NCBI GenBank assembly: GCA_009773155.1
Contig: WOVA01000023.1
Coordinates: 1-35,998 of the forward strand
Source: Elusimicrobiota bacterium
Lineage (GTDB): Bacteria > Elusimicrobiota > Elusimicrobia > Elusimicrobiales > UBA9959
Reading direction: 5' to 3'
Length of the DNA: 35,998 nt
Translations under genes and position numbers: made by a program
Notes under the pieces: model-generated
Databases searched by the model: none
Seen by the model: only the letters and a program-made list of their open reading frames with translations
What the model was told of the DNA's origin: nothing
Shown: in pieces, positions 1-8,719 of the stretch
How the letters are laid out: each line of letters starts with the position of its first letter
Numbering within the stretch: position 1 is the stretch's first letter

Positions 1-96
1 GAGGGCCCAGCGCTATGCGCGCCCGGCCCGACGAGGTGTATACCTCCCGAAGGGCGCCCGCTATGCGGGCGGAAAGTTGCAACTGCAACTTTCAGG
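1..96. repeat. Hairpin-rich intergenic segment at window edge
   Basis: Several inverted repeats are packed into this gene-free edge: GCGC-TAT-GCGC near 11-21, GAGGT-GTAT-ACCTC near 34-47, CGCCCGC-TAT-GCGGGCG at 55-71, and GAAAGTTGC-AACT-GCAACTTTC at 72-93. Two of them share a GCTATGCG core. The last begins only a few bases beyond the RND stop codon and could end that minus-strand transcript, but there is no clear T-tract. The cluster could be a REP-type repeat. No coding sequence is visible. Confidence 0.5.
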
Positions 97-3000
97 TTAG
101 GCGGGCTCGCGCAATTCCTTTTCTTTGCCTTTGAACGCCATGTGGTAGAGCACCGGCACGGCCACGCGGCTGAGCAGCGTGGCGGCGATCTGGCCGGCTA
201 TCAGCGAGATGGCCAGGCCCTGGAAGATCGGGTCGAAGAGTATGACTCCCGCGCCGACTATGACGGCCAGGGCGGTCAGCAGCATCGGGCGGAACCGGAC
301 CACGCCGGCGTCTATGACGGCTTTCTCCAGCGGCGCGCCTTCCTTTATCTTGAGCTTGATGAAGTCCACCAGTATGATGGAGTTGCGCACCACTATGCCC
401 GCCGAGGCGATGAAGCCGATGGCCGAGGTGGCGGTGAAGAAGGCGCCCATGCCCCAGTGCGCGGGGATGATGCCGATGAGCGCCATCGGTATGGCGGCCA
501 TGATGATGAGCGGCGTGAGGAAGTCCTCGAACCAGGCCACGACCAGTATGTAGATGAGTATCAGCACCAGCGCGAAGGCCAGGCCCAGGTCGCGGAACAC
601 TTCGTAGGTGATATGCCACTCGCCGTCCCACTTGACGGCGGTCTCCGCCGACGAGACCGGCTGGCGGGTGAAGTACTGCTTTATCTCCCCGCCGCGCGCC
701 TTGGCCAGCGCGTCTATCTCCTTGCGCAGGTCCAGCACGGCGTAGACGGGGCTCTCGGTGCCGCCGGCTATCTCGGCGGTCACATAGGCCACGCGCTGCA
801 GGTTCTTGTGGTATATCGGCTTGTTCTCCAGCCCCGTCTCGGCGCGCACGAAGCTGGCCATGGGTATGGCCGTGCCGTTGGGCGAGAAGAACTTGATCTC
901 TTTGAGGGTGGCCAGCTCGCGGCGTTTGGCCGGGGGCAGGCGCAGGCGTATGTCCACCACCTCGCTCTCGTCCTCGACGTGCGCCGAGTCTATGTCGGCG
1001 CCGTAGAGCGACAGCGCGGCGGTCTGGGCTATGTCGGCGGCCGCCACGCCGTTGAGCGTGGCCTTCTGCCGGTCCACCACCAGCCGGGTTATCGGCTGCG
1101 GTCCCGGGATATACGAGCCCACGTCCACTATGCCCGGGGTCTTTTCGAGCAGCTCCATTATGTCGCCGGCCAGCGCCAGCTGGTTCTTCGGGTCGGGGTC
1201 GAAGACCTCTGCCACTATGGTCGAGAGCACCGGCGGGCCGGGGGGGACTTCGGCGACCTGTATGCGCGCGCCGTACTTGTCGGCTATCGCCTTGAGCGGC
1301 GCGCGCACGGCCAGCGCTATGGCGTGGCTCTGGCGCCGGCGGTCGCTCTTGTCGGCCAGGTTGACCTGTATGTCGGCCTGATGCGACTGGGTCCTCATGA
1401 AGTAATGCCGCACGAGGCCGTTGAAGTTGTAGGGCGCCGAGGTGCCGGCGTAGAGCTGCAGATCGCGCACCTCGGGCACGCCGGCCAGGTACTCCGCCAT
1501 CTCGCGCGCGGCTTTCTCCGTGCGTTCCAGCGACGAGTCCTCAGGCATGTTGATGACCACCTGGAACTCGTTCTTGTTGTCGAACGGCAGCGTCTTGAAG
1601 ACGACCAGCCTGGCGCCGACCATGGCCAGCGCGCCGGCCAGCAGCAGGGCGGTAAATCCTATGAAGGCCTTGCCGGCCGCCGGCTTGTAGATCAGTTTCT
1701 CCATCAGGCGGCGGTAGAGCCGGTCCAGCAGGCCCTCCCTGTCGTGCGAGGAATGCCTGAGCGGCCAGCGCTTGACTATCACGGCGTAGAGCCAGGGCGC
1801 GAAGGCGAAGGCCGCGCCGAGGGAGAACAGCATGGCGACGGAGGCCCCTATCGGTATGGGGCGCATATACGGACCCATAAGGCCGCTGACGAAGGCCATC
1901 GGCAGTATCGAGGCGATGACGGTCCAGGTGGCCAGGATGGTCGGGTTGCCCACCTCGTCGACGGCGTCTATGATGTTGCGGAAGAGGGACTTGTCCCTGT
2001 TCATCGCGCAGTGGCGGTTTATGTTCTCCACCACCACGATGGCGTCGTCGACCAGGATGCCGATGGAGAAGATCAGCGCGAAGAGCGTGATGCGGTTGAG
2101 CGTGTAGCCGTAGAGGAAATAGACCAGCATGGTCAGCGCCAGCGTGACCGGTATGACCACCAGCACGACCAGCGCCTCGCGCAGGCCCAGCGTGAAAGCG
2201 ATGAGCAGCGTGACCGAGACCGTGGCCAGCAGCATGTGGAAGATGAGCTCGTCCGACTTGGCCTTGGCCGTCTCGCCGTAATTGCGCGTGACGGTGACAT
2301 TGACGCCGCCGGGGATCTCGCGGCCCTTCATCCCTTCGACCTTGGCCAGGACCTCGCGCGCCACGGCGGTGGCGTTGGCGCCGCGGCGTTTGGCCACGCT
2401 CAGCGTGACCGCGTTGCGCAGCTGTCCGTCCTTCACGGGCGAAGCGGGGCCCTGCTTTATGGAGACCGAGCGCTCGTCCTCGTCGGGGCCGTCGACTATC
2501 CTGGCGACCTGTGAGAGCTTGACGGGCTTGCCGTCATAGACGCCGATGACGATGCCGCCCAGGTCCTCCGCCGAGCGTATAAAGGCGTCGGTCTCGGCCA
2601 GCAGCTTCTTCCCGCCGATATTATAGTGCCCGGCGGGGAGCTTTGCGTTGGACATTTTTATGATGCCGGCCAGCTGCGGGGGGGTGAGGCGGTGGCGGGC
2701 CAGGGCCGCCGGGTCGAAATGGACTATGAACTGGCGCTTGTGGCCGCCGATGATGCGGGTCTCGGAGACAGCGTTGACCGCGTTTATCTCGGTCTGTATC
2801 CTGGCCGCCGTCCGGCGCAGCGCGTAGCCGTCGAGCCCCTCACCCCAGAGCGTCAGCGCCACCACGGGTACGTCGTCTATGCTGCGGTACTTGATCAGCG
2901 GCTGGGCGGCGCCCCGCGGCACCAGGTCGCTGTTGTCGAAGGTCTTGGAATAGATCAGGCTCGAGGCCTTTTCCGGGTCGGTGCCCACCTCGAAGCGCAC

Positions 3001-3303
3001 GGTGAACATGGCGAAGTTGGGGAAGGCGGTGGAGTAGACGTATTCGACGCCGGGGATCTCCCAGAGCTTGCGCTCGCCGGTCTCGACCAGCTGCTTCTCT
3101 ATCTCGGCCGGCGTGGCGCCGTGAAAGGGCACCATGACGTCGAACATGGGCACGTTTATCTGCGGTTCCTCCTCGCGCGGCAGTTTGAGCGTGGAGAAGA
3201 CGCCCAGCAGCATGAAGGTTATTATCAGTATGGGCGTCAGCCGCGAGTTTATGAAAGCGAGGGCCGTATTGCCGGCCAGGCCGTATCTGATGTCTTTCTG
3301 CAT
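97..3303 (-). CDS. RND-family efflux pump, inner-membrane subunit (AcrB-like)
   Basis: The 1068-residue product has normal length for an RND proton-driven exporter. The N-terminal segment with EEEPQI just after TM1 is typical of AcrB/MdtB-type proteins. TM4 carries GILVDDAIVVVENI with the paired aspartates D419/D420 of the proton relay. Two large periplasmic loops and a second TM block (about 920-1050) follow, as expected for the internal duplication. The start has a good ribosome site (AGGGGA before ATG). It lies 16 bp downstream of a TolC-like gene in the same direction, so the two are probably co-transcribed and form the inner and outer parts of one envelope-spanning pump. No periplasmic adaptor gene is present in the window. 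Substrate cannot be told: drug, organic and other RND classes remain possible, though the DD pair argues against some metal-type variants. Confidence 0.93.
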   Translation of the reverse strand: MQKDIRYGLAGNTALAFINSRLTPILIITFMLLGVFSTLKLPREEEPQINVPMFDVMVPFHGATPAEIEKQLVETGERKLWEIPGVEYVYSTAFPNFAMFTVRFEVGTDPEKASSLIYSKTFDNSDLVPRGAAQPLIKYRSIDDVPVVALTLWGEGLDGYALRRTAARIQTEINAVNAVSETRIIGGHKRQFIVHFDPAALARHRLTPPQLAGIIKMSNAKLPAGHYNIGGKKLLAETDAFIRSAEDLGGIVIGVYDGKPVKLSQVARIVDGPDEDERSVSIKQGPASPVKDGQLRNAVTLSVAKRRGANATAVAREVLAKVEGMKGREIPGGVNVTVTRNYGETAKAKSDELIFHMLLATVSVTLLIAFTLGLREALVVLVVIPVTLALTMLVYFLYGYTLNRITLFALIFSIGILVDDAIVVVENINRHCAMNRDKSLFRNIIDAVDEVGNPTILATWTVIASILPMAFVSGLMGPYMRPIPIGASVAMLFSLGAAFAFAPWLYAVIVKRWPLRHSSHDREGLLDRLYRRLMEKLIYKPAAGKAFIGFTALLLAGALAMVGARLVVFKTLPFDNKNEFQVVINMPEDSSLERTEKAAREMAEYLAGVPEVRDLQLYAGTSAPYNFNGLVRHYFMRTQSHQADIQVNLADKSDRRRQSHAIALAVRAPLKAIADKYGARIQVAEVPPGPPVLSTIVAEVFDPDPKNQLALAGDIMELLEKTPGIVDVGSYIPGPQPITRLVVDRQKATLNGVAAADIAQTAALSLYGADIDSAHVEDESEVVDIRLRLPPAKRRELATLKEIKFFSPNGTAIPMASFVRAETGLENKPIYHKNLQRVAYVTAEIAGGTESPVYAVLDLRKEIDALAKARGGEIKQYFTRQPVSSAETAVKWDGEWHITYEVFRDLGLAFALVLILIYILVVAWFEDFLTPLIIMAAIPMALIGIIPAHWGMGAFFTATSAIGFIASAGIVVRNSIILVDFIKLKIKEGAPLEKAVIDAGVVRFRPMLLTALAVIVGAGVILFDPIFQGLAISLIAGQIAATLLSRVAVPVLYHMAFKGKEKELREPA

Positions 3304-3319
3304 GGTGTTCCCCTTTGCG

Positions 3320-4669
3320 TCAGTCCGCGGCCGTGGCGGAGGCTATCTCGCCCACGGCGGAGGTGTCGAGAGTTTCGGAAGCCAGCCGGAGCTGGGCGTA
3401 GAAAAGGTTTATCTTGAAAAGGTTCTCGTACCAGGCGGCCTTGGCCTCCAGCACGGCCCGCTCGGCGCGCAGCACTTCCATCACGCTCTGGCGGCCCTGG
3501 CGGTAGAGAGGCCGGAAGAGGTCCAGCGACTTGCGGGCCTTCTCGTGGGTCAGCGCCGCGTCGCGGGCCGATTCCACCGCGCCCATGTAGTTCTGCCAGG
3601 CGGAGGCCACTTCGCCGGCGGTCTGCCTGCGCAGGCCGGCGGTCCCGGCCCGCTGCTGGTCCAGCCTGGCGGAGGCCGCCCTGGAACGGGCGGAATATCC
3701 CGGGTCGCCCAGCGGCAGGGTAAGCCGCACGCCGTATAGGTTGGAGGAGGAGAAAGCCGACAGCCGTTCGGAATTGGTCTCCAGGACGCCGAAGGCCTCG
3801 ACGACCGGCAGGATGGAGTTCTTCTGCAGCGAGGCCCAGGCCGCGGCCGCCTTCTCGGCCTCGCCGGCGGCCTTAAGGTCCGCCCGCCGGGCCAGCGCCC
3901 CGGAGAGATAGTCGTTCTGCGGTCCCACCTTGAAGTCCGCTTCCTCCAGCCGGCCGGCCGGCTCGAAAGGCGTGTCTTTTGGGCGGCCCAGCATGATGTT
4001 GAGCCGCTCGCGCTCCAGGGCGTAAGCGCGCCGCCACTGGCTGCGGTAGGCCTTGAGGCCGGCCAGTATGGCCTCGGCCGCGTAATAGTCGGAGCCCAGC
4101 ACCATGCCTTTCTCGCGCAGGCTGTCGGCTGCTTCCAGCTCCTTCTCGGAGTCGGCCACGGCCTCCTCCACGGTGTCCAGCAGATGCCGCCGCAGCAGGG
4201 CGGTAAGCCACTGATGCACCACCGAAAAACGCACGCCCGCCTCGGCCCGGGCCGAGGCGGCGTCCAGCGCCCGCGCGCCCGCCTCCCTCATTTCTATGCC
4301 CCTGGAGATCGCGAACCCCGTGAAAAGGGGTATGCCGGCTTCCAGCGAGGCCTGGTAATTGGACGCCGGTTCCGGGTCGTTTATCGCGGCCATAGAGGCC
4401 ATGCTGAAGGTGCCCTGCTTCATGGCCGAGGCGAAGGCGTATACCGGCTCGTCTCCGCGGGTATAAGCCGATTTTACGGCCAGGCGCGGCAGGCGGTTGT
4501 TCTTCGCCTCTCCCAGCAGGGCCCCGGCCTCCTCTTTTTTTGCCCGCATAAGTTCCAGGTCGCTGCTCGCCCGCAGACCCTCCCCGACGGCCTCTTCAAG
4601 GCCCAGCGCCGACGCCTGCAGGGGCAGGGCCGCGGCCAGCACGTACGAAAAAATCGCGATCTTGATCAT
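3320..4669 (-). CDS. TolC-like outer-membrane efflux protein
   Basis: This is a 449-residue outer-membrane efflux protein (OEP family). The open frame extends upstream to 4807, but the start is placed at 4669. There CGGAGGGAAAT gives a strong ribosome site, and the product then opens with a proper signal peptide (MIKIAIFSYVLAAALPLQASA). The upstream extension would run through the MITE-like repeat and is not plausible as protein. Two long alpha-helical halves rich in Ala, Glu, Leu and Arg alternate with short beta segments, the usual OEP pattern. The gene precedes the RND pump and probably supplies its exit duct. Family assignment is firm; the pairing is inferred from position. Confidence 0.88.
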   Translation of the reverse strand: MIKIAIFSYVLAAALPLQASALGLEEAVGEGLRASSDLELMRAKKEEAGALLGEAKNNRLPRLAVKSAYTRGDEPVYAFASAMKQGTFSMASMAAINDPEPASNYQASLEAGIPLFTGFAISRGIEMREAGARALDAASARAEAGVRFSVVHQWLTALLRRHLLDTVEEAVADSEKELEAADSLREKGMVLGSDYYAAEAILAGLKAYRSQWRRAYALERERLNIMLGRPKDTPFEPAGRLEEADFKVGPQNDYLSGALARRADLKAAGEAEKAAAAWASLQKNSILPVVEAFGVLETNSERLSAFSSSNLYGVRLTLPLGDPGYSARSRAASARLDQQRAGTAGLRRQTAGEVASAWQNYMGAVESARDAALTHEKARKSLDLFRPLYRQGRQSVMEVLRAERAVLEAKAAWYENLFKINLFYAQLRLASETLDTSAVGEIASATAAD

Positions 4670-4741
4670 ATTTCCCTCCGGCGGCCTTATCTCCGCCTCC
4701 TTTGAGATGCCGTAGTCGCCTAAAAGTTTCAGGTGCTGGCC

Positions 4742-4846
4742 GGGGACGTTGTTTAGTTCTTTAGTGGTTATTAATAATTTCACGGTTCCATCCCGGTTTT
4801 TGAGCACTCTGGGCGAAAAGAAACTAAAGAACTAAACAACGTCCCC
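4742..4846. mobile_element. MITE-like element with perfect 24-bp terminal inverted repeats
   Basis: Positions 4742-4765 (starting GGGGACGTTG) are the exact reverse complement of 4823-4846 (ending CAACGTCCCC). The 57-bp centre is AT-richer and contains no gene. The whole unit is about 105 bp. Perfect arms of this length around a short non-coding core fit a miniature inverted-repeat element, possibly mobilised by a Y1/REP-type transposase encoded elsewhere; that enzyme link is inference. It sits between the divergent tolC-like and clostripain genes. An obvious short target-site duplication is not seen at its ends. Confidence 0.72.
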
Positions 4847-4850
4847 TGTC

Positions 4851-4878
4851 TTGACACCGACTTTATCTCTGCTATACT
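4851..4878 (+). promoter_or_regulatory. Sigma-70-type promoter for the clostripain operon
   Basis: TTGACA at 4851-4856 and TATACT at 4873-4878 are separated by 16 bp, a near-consensus housekeeping promoter. Transcription would start near 4885, giving a leader of about 113 nt before the ATG at 4998. The -35 box begins only 4 bp past the end of the MITE-like element, so that insertion borders directly on the promoter. Confidence 0.7.
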
Positions 4879-4884
4879 TTATAG

Positions 4885-4997
4885 GGCCAGTGGGTCTTAA
4901 GTCCTATTTTCAGCCGGGACTAAAGGGCCGGCGCCGGTTGGGACCAAAGACCTTTGATTAAAGTCAAGCAGCGCGCCACAATATACCAGAGGATACT
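4885..4997 (+). promoter_or_regulatory. Long leader with repeated GGGAC(T/C)AAAG motifs
   Basis: The predicted 5' untranslated region contains GGGACTAAAG (4916-4925) and GGGACCAAAG (4940-4949) exactly 24 bp apart. It also has an AGTCC/GGACT pairing (4900-4904 with 4917-4921), a CCGGCGCCGG palindrome, and a CTTT-GATT-AAAG hairpin (4952-4963). GAGG at about 4990 serves as the ribosome site. It may be a structured cis-regulatory RNA, but I match it to no known riboswitch class. Confidence 0.35.
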
Positions 4998-6323
4998 ATG
5001 AAAAGGCCGTTGACCATCTCATTCCTTATCACGCTGCTGGCGGCGTCGTTCGCCGCGGCGGGATCCTTGAACGACCTCTACAGGAGCGCCGCCGGGGCGA
5101 ATGGCGCGCCGGTCCCTTCCGCCGTCCCGGTCGCCGGGGCCGTGGCGGCCGCGCCCGCCGAAGCTCCCGCCGCCGCCGAAGAACGCGAGTGGCTGGTGCT
5201 GGTCTTCATCAGCGGCGTCAACGACCTGGGCATACTTAATTTCGCCAACGACGACGTCAATGAGATGGAACAGGTCGGCTCCACGGACAAGGTCGCCGTG
5301 GTGGTGGAGTACAATATCCTCTCCGTGGACGCCGCCGCCCGCGCCCTGCAGTTTCAGCGGAGCGCCAAAACACTGCACATACAGCGCGACGCCGACCCCG
5401 CCATCACCTCCCCGGTCATCGAAGAGAGCCCGGACCGGGACATGGGCAGCTGGAAGCACCTGGCCAGGTTCGCCCGCCGCAATATCCTGCGCTACCCCGC
5501 CAAAAAGGTCATGCTGGTGGTCTGGAACCACGGCTCCGGCACGCTGGGCATCGCCAATGACGACGTCACCGGCAATAAGATCTCCGTCCGCGACCTGGGC
5601 CGCGCGCTGGGCCAGATAAAGGCGGCCAAGGGCGGCAAGCTGGACGTTCTCGCCACCGACGCCTGCCTGATGCAGATGGCCGGCGTCGCCTACGAACTCA
5701 AGGACCACGCGGACGTCATAGTGGGCTCCGAGGAGATAATCGCGGGCCCCGGCTATCCCTATCACACCATGCTGACGGCCATAAACGCCGACCCCGGCAT
5801 GGACGCCGCGGGCATGGGTCGCGCCGTGGTCACCGCCTACGACAGCGTTTATTCCTCGTCCCGGGCCACGCTGTCGGCCCTGCGCACCGACCGCCTGGCC
5901 GGCTTCGTGCGGCGCCTCGACGCCTGGACCTCCGACATAATGGCCGATCCGGCCGCGATGAGGGCCGCCGCTTCCGACGGCGTCATCAACGGGACCTTCT
6001 ACTTCAGGGTCTTTGAGTCCAAGGACCTCTGCGACTATATCGACGTCGTCTCCGATTCGCTGCCCGCCGATTCCCCGGCCGTGGCTTCCGGCGCGGCTTT
6101 AAAAAGGTATATCAAGAACGACCTCATTATAGCCGCCAAGGCCGGCACGGCCGAACATAAGACAGAGGGGGCCGGCTGGTCCTATGACGTCAGGACGCAC
6201 GGCCTGGCCATCTATGTCCCTTTCAGGATCTACGATTCCGCCACCTATGAATCGCTGGCCTTCGCCGCGGACTCCAGGTGGGATGATTTCCTCCGGGCCC
6301 TGATGGCCGAGAGACTGAAGTAA
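4998..6323 (+). CDS. Clostripain-family (C11) cysteine peptidase, exported
   Basis: The 441-residue protein starts with a signal peptide (residues 1-21), followed by an Ala/Pro-rich linker (about 34-62) and a Peptidase C11 domain from about 64. The catalytic dyad is visible: His178 in VVWNHGSGT and Cys223 in TDACLMQMAG. C11 enzymes cut after basic residues and often self-activate. It acts outside the cytoplasm, either in the periplasm or as a secreted or surface enzyme. It is the first gene of a three-gene run in which all products are exported, and the two downstream genes follow at 10 bp and with a 4-bp overlap. Substrate is unknown. Confidence 0.9.
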   Translation: MKRPLTISFLITLLAASFAAAGSLNDLYRSAAGANGAPVPSAVPVAGAVAAAPAEAPAAAEEREWLVLVFISGVNDLGILNFANDDVNEMEQVGSTDKVAVVVEYNILSVDAAARALQFQRSAKTLHIQRDADPAITSPVIEESPDRDMGSWKHLARFARRNILRYPAKKVMLVVWNHGSGTLGIANDDVTGNKISVRDLGRALGQIKAAKGGKLDVLATDACLMQMAGVAYELKDHADVIVGSEEIIAGPGYPYHTMLTAINADPGMDAAGMGRAVVTAYDSVYSSSRATLSALRTDRLAGFVRRLDAWTSDIMADPAAMRAAASDGVINGTFYFRVFESKDLCDYIDVVSDSLPADSPAVASGAALKRYIKNDLIIAAKAGTAEHKTEGAGWSYDVRTHGLAIYVPFRIYDSATYESLAFAADSRWDDFLRALMAERLK

Positions 6324-6333
6324 GGTGACCGTT

Positions 6334-8112
6334 ATGACCGCGCTTAAGACCATACGGACCGTCCTGACCGCCGCGCTGCTGGCGCCGGTACTGGCCGTGT
6401 CCGTCCGGGCGTATGGCCTGACCGAGGCCCAGGCCGAGAGGATGAACGCTTACGAGGCCGCCATCGCCAGCGCCAACCCCGTCGAGGCCCGCCGCTTCCT
6501 GCGCGAGGGGGCACTGCTGGACAAGATCCGCGCGCTGGACCTGGAGCGCGCCTCGGTCCTGATCTCGCGCGCCGGCGCCGTCAGGGACCTCGACGACATC
6601 TTCCGTCAGACCTGGAGGGCGGCCGACGCCAACAGGCTCAGCGAGACTCTGGAGATCCGCATCGACATCAATAAGCCCCTCTCCGAGGTCGGCGTGGGCC
6701 CCGAGCCCGAGAAACTGCTGACCTGGCTGAAGAACTATCACAGGGCTTTCACCCCGGAACTGGAGGGTACGGTCGAAAAGGCCATCCGCAGATGGGAGGT
6801 GGTCTTCGGCACCACCACCACTTCGATGAGGATGAACTGGGGACAGGCGGAAGACAGACCCGCCCGCGGTACCTACAACGCCGTCAGCGTCAACAGGGAG
6901 GACTGGCAGACCTGGACGCTGCGCGAGCGCAACACGGTCATGGCCCGGCTTTCCCGCGACTCGGCTTTCGAAGGCTTCAGCGATACGGCGGCGGTCGGCC
7001 GCCGCGACGTGCAGGAACTGCAGAACGCGGTGGACGCCGCGCGGGATTCCGGGGCCCTCACCCCAGAGCAGTTGTCCGCGCTGGACGGCAAGAGCCTGCA
7101 GGAGCAGGCCTATCTGCTGGGCAGTTTCTTCGACGGAGGCGCGGCCGTGCCGGCCAATTTACAGGCCAGGATAAATTCCGCCCGCGCTTCGCTGCCCTCC
7201 GAGGTCCTCACCAGCGAGCAGCGCGCCCTGTTGGGAGATATGCTGAAAACCTCCGTACTGCGCGAGGTGAAGGGCACGGTCGCCGGCGACCGGGTCGTCG
7301 AATTCTACTCCAAAAAGGCCAGGCTTAATATTTCCGTCACCCCCTGCGGCGGCTGCGACGCCCGCTACGACGCCTCCACCGGCTCGATAGTCATGGATTC
7401 CGAGACGGTGCAGCAGTTCCTGCGGCTGCGCGGCTACAGCGCCGAGTCGCTGATGCGCGATCCCGCCCAGCTGGCCGAGCTGACCCGCTATCTCTCTCCC
7501 GTCATCGTACGCGAGTCCTCACACCAGATGCAGGCCCGCTGGGCCGCGCAGCAGGGGCTCTATCTGCCCAATACCCAGGAGGCCGAGATCGAGGCTTCCA
7601 CGCTGGAAGCGACCTATACGCTGGAGAAACTGGGCAGAGACGCTGCTTTCAAGACCCTGTTCACGGACCTGCGCGCCGCTTCCCCCTACGCGCAGAAGAG
7701 GCTCGACATCTCCACCACTTTCGACGAGAACGGCTCTCATAAGTTCGCCAGCGTCATGAGGCAGATGTACTACGCCGAAACCCCTTCGCTGGTAGCGGCC
7801 TCCTCACAGGTGCTTTCCGCCGTCAACACCGAGCTGACCCGTCGCGCCGGCCTCTCCGCGGCCGAACGCGCCGAGCTGGACGCGCTGGGCCTGCCGCTGG
7901 CCGACGCGCTGCAGATGCAGTCCGACGAGCTGGCCGGTTCGGTGCGCGGTATAAAGACCGCAGCGCTGATAGAAATACGCTCCGACCTGGGCGACCTCGG
8001 CCTCTACACGGCGCATTACAGGGCCGAGACGGAATGGGGGCAGTCGGTTAAAAAGAAATCCAAAGAAAAGGCGAAAGGCGCAACTGTGCCGATGCCGGGG
8101 GAGAGATCATGA
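6334..8112 (+). CDS. Exported protein of unknown function with degenerate HExxH-like motif (RESSH)
   Basis: I do not recognise this family. The frame could open at GTG 6325, but ATG 6334 is preferred: AAGG just after the upstream stop gives better spacing. The product (592 aa) opens with a signal peptide (MTALKTIRTVLTAALLAPVLAVSVRA). The middle is helical and charged. Near residue 344 there is a Cys-rich CGGCDARYD patch. Residues 390-397 read VIVRESSH, which looks like a zincin HExxH helix whose first histidine is Arg; it is followed by QMQ and, further on, by NTQEAEIEAS, where a Glu ligand might sit. It could be an inactive metallopeptidase relative or an unrelated fold. The tail is Lys-rich. 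It lies between clostripain and a small secreted protein and is probably co-transcribed with both. Confidence 0.75.
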   Translation: MTALKTIRTVLTAALLAPVLAVSVRAYGLTEAQAERMNAYEAAIASANPVEARRFLREGALLDKIRALDLERASVLISRAGAVRDLDDIFRQTWRAADANRLSETLEIRIDINKPLSEVGVGPEPEKLLTWLKNYHRAFTPELEGTVEKAIRRWEVVFGTTTTSMRMNWGQAEDRPARGTYNAVSVNREDWQTWTLRERNTVMARLSRDSAFEGFSDTAAVGRRDVQELQNAVDAARDSGALTPEQLSALDGKSLQEQAYLLGSFFDGGAAVPANLQARINSARASLPSEVLTSEQRALLGDMLKTSVLREVKGTVAGDRVVEFYSKKARLNISVTPCGGCDARYDASTGSIVMDSETVQQFLRLRGYSAESLMRDPAQLAELTRYLSPVIVRESSHQMQARWAAQQGLYLPNTQEAEIEASTLEATYTLEKLGRDAAFKTLFTDLRAASPYAQKRLDISTTFDENGSHKFASVMRQMYYAETPSLVAASSQVLSAVNTELTRRAGLSAAERAELDALGLPLADALQMQSDELAGSVRGIKTAALIEIRSDLGDLGLYTAHYRAETEWGQSVKKKSKEKAKGATVPMPGERS

Positions 8113-8696
8113 TCCGTCTGGCCGCCGCCCTGATATTCTGCCTGTCCCCGGTCCTGACGGCCAAGGACGTCGTGAAGCCCCCGAAATATAAGGTCTATTC
8201 CATGGATAAGGACTATTTCTCCTGCGTCATACCGGCCGATTGGCAGTTCGCCCGCGATACGAGCTATGAAGAAGCGGATGGCTTTTACGGCATAGAGCTG
8301 TCCGCGCCCTCGTCCAGTAAAGCCCCGGTCTCCATTTCCGTCACCTATTACACCCCGGAGAGCGTCGATTTCGACGGGCATGACGACTTTATCCGGCGCA
8401 ATTCCAGGAACGTTCTGGGCGAGACCAAAAGCCCGACGGAGACCTACGGCCCGGTCAAGAAAGCGACTGTCGGCAAGGCGGGAGCCAAAGCTTTCTCTCT
8501 GGACCGGGAACGCAAGCGCTTCCTGCATCTGGAGAGCAAGTCGGAAGAGAGCGTCGTTCTGCGTGAGACTATCTACGTGGTGCCGGCCGCCAAAAAGGGC
8601 GGCTTCCACGTGCTGCATTTTTCGGCTTCCAAAGCCGATCACGGGAAGTATCTGCCGGTGTTCAGGCGGCTTGTGGATTCATTCAAGGGCGTGTAA
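8109..8696 (+). CDS. Small exported protein, unknown function
   Basis: The 195-residue product starts with a signal peptide (MIRLAAALIFCLSPVLTA). The mature part has alternating beta strands and the pattern YFSCVIPADWQF, then ISVTYYTPES, then HDDFI near the middle. This recalls the PsbP/Mog1-like fold found in small bacterial exported proteins, but I assign no family. The ATG overlaps the previous stop (ATGA), which indicates translational coupling. A strong terminator follows 23 bp after its stop codon, closing the operon. Role is unknown. Confidence 0.75.
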   Translation: MIRLAAALIFCLSPVLTAKDVVKPPKYKVYSMDKDYFSCVIPADWQFARDTSYEEADGFYGIELSAPSSSKAPVSISVTYYTPESVDFDGHDDFIRRNSRNVLGETKSPTETYGPVKKATVGKAGAKAFSLDRERKRFLHLESKSEESVVLRETIYVVPAAKKGGFHVLHFSASKADHGKYLPVFRRLVDSFKGV

Positions 8697-8719
8697 GCGC
8701 CCTCACCGGGGACTTGCGG

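Noticed and set aside
142-2514. Long plus-strand open frame (790 codons) opposite the RND gene
   Set aside because: It is antisense to a clearly conserved transporter, and its translation is dominated by Arg, Gly, His, Asp and Val with no recognisable domain, an effect of high G+C codon bias.
4670-4807. N-terminal extension of the TolC-like protein
   Set aside because: The added residues come from the MITE-like element, and a strong ribosome site plus a signal peptide mark the start at 4669.
4890-4985. Cyclic-di-GMP (GEMM-type) riboswitch in the clostripain leader
   Set aside because: AGCCGGG is present, but the conserved core expected for GEMM is not, so only an unassigned leader is reported.
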